Part shown: positions 61,398-64,000 of the stretch, one piece after another
Position numbering within the stretch: position 1 is the first letter of the stretch
How the letters are laid out: each line of letters opens with the position of its first letter
Origin: Rhodobacterales bacterium
Lineage (GTDB): Bacteria; Pseudomonadota; Alphaproteobacteria; Rhodobacterales; Rhodobacteraceae
Assembly: GCA_002748285.1 (NCBI GenBank)
Contig: PDSA01000026.1
Span: 124,001-188,000, forward strand
Direction: 5' to 3'
DNA: 64,000 bases
The notes under the pieces: generated by a model
What the model was told of the DNA's origin: nothing
The model's database searches: none
Seen by the model: the letters and a program-made list of their open reading frames with translations, nothing else
Position numbers and translations under genes: made by a program

Positions 61398-62627
61398 CTA
61401 ACCCACTTGCGTTTTCAGAAAATCCGGGGTGTCGGGCGACAGGAAATCAATCGGCGTAAACCCGTCCCGATCCACCAGCGGCGCTTGCTTGGCCGGGTCG
61501 TGATCCTTGAACACTTCCAGCACCTGATAGAGCGTGTTGCGCTGCACCGGAATGCGCCCGGCATCGCGGATGATCTGCACCATCTCATAGGCGGTCACCT
61601 CTTGCCCATTGTCGGAGCCCGCGGCCCGCGAGATGCTTTCATTCATCAAAGTGCCGCCAAAATCATTGACCCCGCCGGACAGCAACTGCTGCGCCCGTTC
61701 CGGCCCCAGCTTGGTCCAGGAGGTCTGGATATTGTCGATCCAGCCATGCAGCATGATCCGGGACACGGCGTGCATCTTGTCAACCTCATGATCGGTGGGG
61801 CCGGGGCGCACCTCGTCGGGGTTTTCGGTGTAAAGCGGGCTGTCATAATGCACGAAGCTCAGCGGCACCAGCTCGGTAAAGCCGCCGGTTTCTTTCTGAA
61901 TGTCGCGCAGCAGGGCAATATGCGCCGCCCAATGTTGCGGCCCATCAATATGACCATACATGATGGTGGCGGTGGTGGGCACCCCGGCCTGATGCGCGGC
62001 GCGGATGATTTCAACCCAGCGCTCGGTGCTGAGCTTGTTCTTGGTCAGGCGTTTGCGCACTTCGGTATCCAGAATCTCGGCCGCCGTGCCGGGGAGGCTG
62101 CCCAGACCGCATTCCTTAAGATCGGCGATGAAATCGGCATAAGACATTTTGGTTTTGGCCGCGCCATACCAGATTTCAAACGGCGAAAAAGCGTGAATGT
62201 GCAGATCGGGAAACGCCTTTTTGATCGCCAGCACGATGTCACGATAATATGTGCCGGGCATTTTCGGATGGATGCCGCCCTGAATGCAAACCTCGGTCGC
62301 GCCGCGCTCCACCGCCTCGCGGCAGCGCTGGACGATGGTGGGCAGGTTCAGCCATTCGGCCCCCTGATCCTCGCGCCGCTTGGCAAAGCCGCAGAAATTG
62401 CACCCCATATAGCAGATATTGGTAAAGTTGATGTTGCGGTTCACCACAAACCCCACCTGATCGCCATTGACCTGCCGGCGCAGCTGATCGGCCAGCCGGA
62501 TGATCGCCTGCATATCCTCGCCCTGAGCAGCGAACAGAATTTCGCCATCGGCCTGGCTGACCTCTTGGCCGGCCTGAAAAGCCTCGAGGATTCGCGATAC
62601 GGGTTTGCTCAGATTGACCACGGTCAT
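61398..62627 (-). CDS. cofH: FO synthase subunit 2 (tyrosine-side radical SAM)
   Basis: A 409-residue radical SAM enzyme with the cluster Cys72, Cys76, Cys79 (ICYMGCNFCGFAKRR). The TIM-barrel part includes CIQGGIHPKMPGTYYRDI and GTAAEILDTEVRKRLTKNKL. With CofG it makes FO (7,8-didemethyl-8-hydroxy-5-deazariboflavin). It overlaps cofG by 4 nt. Confidence 0.96.
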   Translation of the reverse strand: MTVVNLSKPVSRILEAFQAGQEVSQADGEILFAAQGEDMQAIIRLADQLRRQVNGDQVGFVVNRNINFTNICYMGCNFCGFAKRREDQGAEWLNLPTIVQRCREAVERGATEVCIQGGIHPKMPGTYYRDIVLAIKKAFPDLHIHAFSPFEIWYGAAKTKMSYADFIADLKECGLGSLPGTAAEILDTEVRKRLTKNKLSTERWVEIIRAAHQAGVPTTATIMYGHIDGPQHWAAHIALLRDIQKETGGFTELVPLSFVHYDSPLYTENPDEVRPGPTDHEVDKMHAVSRIMLHGWIDNIQTSWTKLGPERAQQLLSGGVNDFGGTLMNESISRAAGSDNGQEVTAYEMVQIIRDAGRIPVQRNTLYQVLEVFKDHDPAKQAPLVDRDGFTPIDFLSPDTPDFLKTQVG

Positions 62628-63778
62628 GGGGATTCTCCTAGGTGCTGGGCGCGGGCCAGCCCATCGCTGCGGGCCATTTGATCAATGCGCAGTTGCAGCG
62701 ACGGGTCCAGAAAGCGATCCGGGCGTTGCAGATATTTCGGGTAAATGGTCAGCCGCTCTTGCAAGGTGCAGCCGGCGGATTCGGTAGCCTGAGCCAGTTG
62801 GCGGATCTCGGGCCATTCATGCTGAGGGTTGATGAAATCAATGGTCACGGGCGAAATCCCGCCCCAGTCATTCATCCCGGCAGCCAGATATTTGATATGC
62901 CGCGCACTCAGATTGGGCGGTGCTTGCAGGCTGATATCAGGGGAGAGCATCAGCCGTGCCACCGCCAGAGTGCGCAGCATATCGTCCAGAGTGGGTTCAG
63001 GGTGGTTTTCCATGCCGATGCCGGGCTTTTGCTGGAAGTTTTGAATGATCACTTCCTGAATATGCCCATGCCGCAGATGCGCCTGATTGATCGCCTCAAG
63101 GCTGGCAACGCGCTCGGCCCATGTTTCACCGATGCCGATCAGCAACCCGGTGGTGAAAGGCACCTGACGCAGCCCGGTGCGTTCTAAGGTGCGCAGCCTT
63201 TGCAGCGGCATTTTGTCGGGGCAGCCAAAATGCGGCATCCCCTTTTTCATCAACCGGCGCGAGACTGTCTCAAGCATCATCCCCATCGAAGCCGAAACCG
63301 GGCGCAGCATCTCAATCTCATAATCGGTCAGCGTGCCGGCATTGACATGCGGCAACAGGCTGGTTTCGGCCAGCACCAGCTTGCACATCTCGGCCAGATA
63401 GGCGTTCATACTGGAATAGCCCAGTTGCTGCAACGCCTTGCGCGCACCTGCATAGCGCTGCTCGGGGCGCTCGCCCAGCGAGAACAGCAGCTCTTTGCAG
63501 CCCTGCCTTTCGCCGCGTCTGGCGGTGGCCAGCACCTGCTCGGGGGTCATGATATTGGCCGCCGGATCGTTGGGATGTTTGACAAAGGTGCAATAGGTGC
63601 AGGTGTCGCGGCACATATTGGTCAGCGGCACAAACACCTTGCGGGAATAGGTGATCACATCGCCCCAATGCTGGCGCCGCACGTCAACGGCCTGCGCCAT
63701 CAGATCGCGCAATGCGCTGCCCTGACAGTTTTCAAGGGCCAGCGCCTGATCGGTGGACATGGTGTGAATCAGAGTCAT
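62624..63778 (-). CDS. cofG: FO synthase subunit 1 (CofG)
   Basis: A 384-residue radical SAM enzyme with Cys56, Cys60 and Cys63 (MCRDTCTYCTFVKHPND). It carries LLFSLGERPEQRY, VPFTTGLLIGIGETWAERV and QNFQQKPGIGMENHPEP. First gene of the F420 operon. Upstream on the minus strand is a TTGACA at 63810-63815; the 63779-64000 flank holds no gene I can identify. Confidence 0.96.
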   Translation of the reverse strand: MTLIHTMSTDQALALENCQGSALRDLMAQAVDVRRQHWGDVITYSRKVFVPLTNMCRDTCTYCTFVKHPNDPAANIMTPEQVLATARRGERQGCKELLFSLGERPEQRYAGARKALQQLGYSSMNAYLAEMCKLVLAETSLLPHVNAGTLTDYEIEMLRPVSASMGMMLETVSRRLMKKGMPHFGCPDKMPLQRLRTLERTGLRQVPFTTGLLIGIGETWAERVASLEAINQAHLRHGHIQEVIIQNFQQKPGIGMENHPEPTLDDMLRTLAVARLMLSPDISLQAPPNLSARHIKYLAAGMNDWGGISPVTIDFINPQHEWPEIRQLAQATESAGCTLQERLTIYPKYLQRPDRFLDPSLQLRIDQMARSDGLARAQHLGESP

Positions 63779-63786
63779 GGGGAAAA

Positions 63787-63815
63787 TTTTTGACCAAATG
63801 GTTTAAATCTGTCAA
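63787..63815 (-). promoter_or_regulatory. Candidate promoter of the F420 operon with embedded palindrome
   Basis: On the minus strand a consensus TTGACA (63810-63815) is followed 17 nt later by CAAAAA, a poor -10. ACCA-AA-TGGT (63793-63802) is a small inverted repeat between them that could be an operator. The cofG ATG is 9 nt beyond, implying a very short leader. Confidence 0.35.
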
Positions 63816-64000
63816 GCCCTTTCGGTGAAAACCGCCCAATCGGCAAAATCCACCGCAAAAACCGCCCTGCACACCGCCACAGATGAGCACAAGCGGCGGA
63901 TTTACCCTTGAAAAGAGAAGGCGCACCTGCGCACAAACAGGGCAAACACCATCACGCACGGGGCCGCTATTGAACAAATCACCCGCCAGCGCCCGAAAAG

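Noticed and set aside
60453..62681. A 742-codon plus-strand open frame across cofC, cofD and cofH
   Set aside because: It lies antisense to three strongly supported genes and shows only His/Arg/Gln-rich shadow composition.

Overview
The window reads as a chromosomal segment of an alphaproteobacterium, most probably a Rhodobacterales (Roseobacter/Paracoccus-like) member. Supporting signs are GC-rich coding DNA, tightly packed ATGA-type overlaps, frequent GTG/TTG starts, a Zur palindrome upstream of znuCB/zur, DUF2842 and DUF1178 proteins, and two glutamine-synthetase-like genes beside a PuuB-type oxidase. This assignment is inference from gene content; no rRNA, tRNA or CRISPR was seen.

Layout. 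1-921: 3'-truncated (window edge) glycine-betaine/proline-type substrate-binding protein. 1443-5637: minus-strand ribosomal protein run rpmC-rpsQ-rplN-rplX-rplE-rpsN-rpsH-rplF-rplR-rpsE-rpmD, closed by a strong terminator; rplP on one side and rplO/secY on the other are not adjacent. 5929-9051: two alpha/beta hydrolases, an isochorismatase-like hydrolase and a divergent GlxA-type AraC regulator. 9139-11094: thrS. 11466-18169: a type II secretion block (gspG-H-I-J-K-L-M-N on minus; rhombosortase and prepilin peptidase GspO divergent on plus), lacking gspC/D/E/F here. 18356-22158: MarC, AI-2E-type permease, EEP-family nuclease/phosphatase, cardiolipin-synthase-like PLD. 22192-23123: a leucine-rich-repeat gene with an in-frame stop in its signal peptide, bracketed by two copies of the cls 3' end. 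23172-26180: Zur-controlled znuA / zur-znuC-znuB. 26352-32929: DUF2842-purA, an exported hypothetical, secG, pyrG, DUF1330, TerB-like.

33278-39305: a putative gamma-glutamyl amine (polyamine-type) catabolic operon: GS-like, class I amidotransferase, GS-like, FAD amine oxidase, followed by a DegT-type PLP protein. 39327-41613: a Slam outer-membrane translocon with a linked TbpB-like surface lipoprotein. 41814-46330: thyX, lysC, DUF1178, NUDIX, threonine dehydratase-like. 46330-51657: a surface-glycan operon neuB-(RgpF-like)-FkbM-neuC-waaA with a nonulosonic acid synthesis core. 51892-56399: NAD-type formate dehydrogenase (fdhB, a NuoE/NuoF fusion, and fdhA). 56583-63778: a DUF2332 gene and a coenzyme F420 operon cofG-cofH-cofD-cofC-cofE-npdG-LLM oxidoreductase in which cofE is cut short by roughly a quarter.

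The items most worth attention are the truncated cofE inside an otherwise complete F420 operon, the cls 3'-end duplication flanking a damaged LRR gene, the Slam/lipoprotein pair, and the rhombosortase coupled to type II secretion genes.
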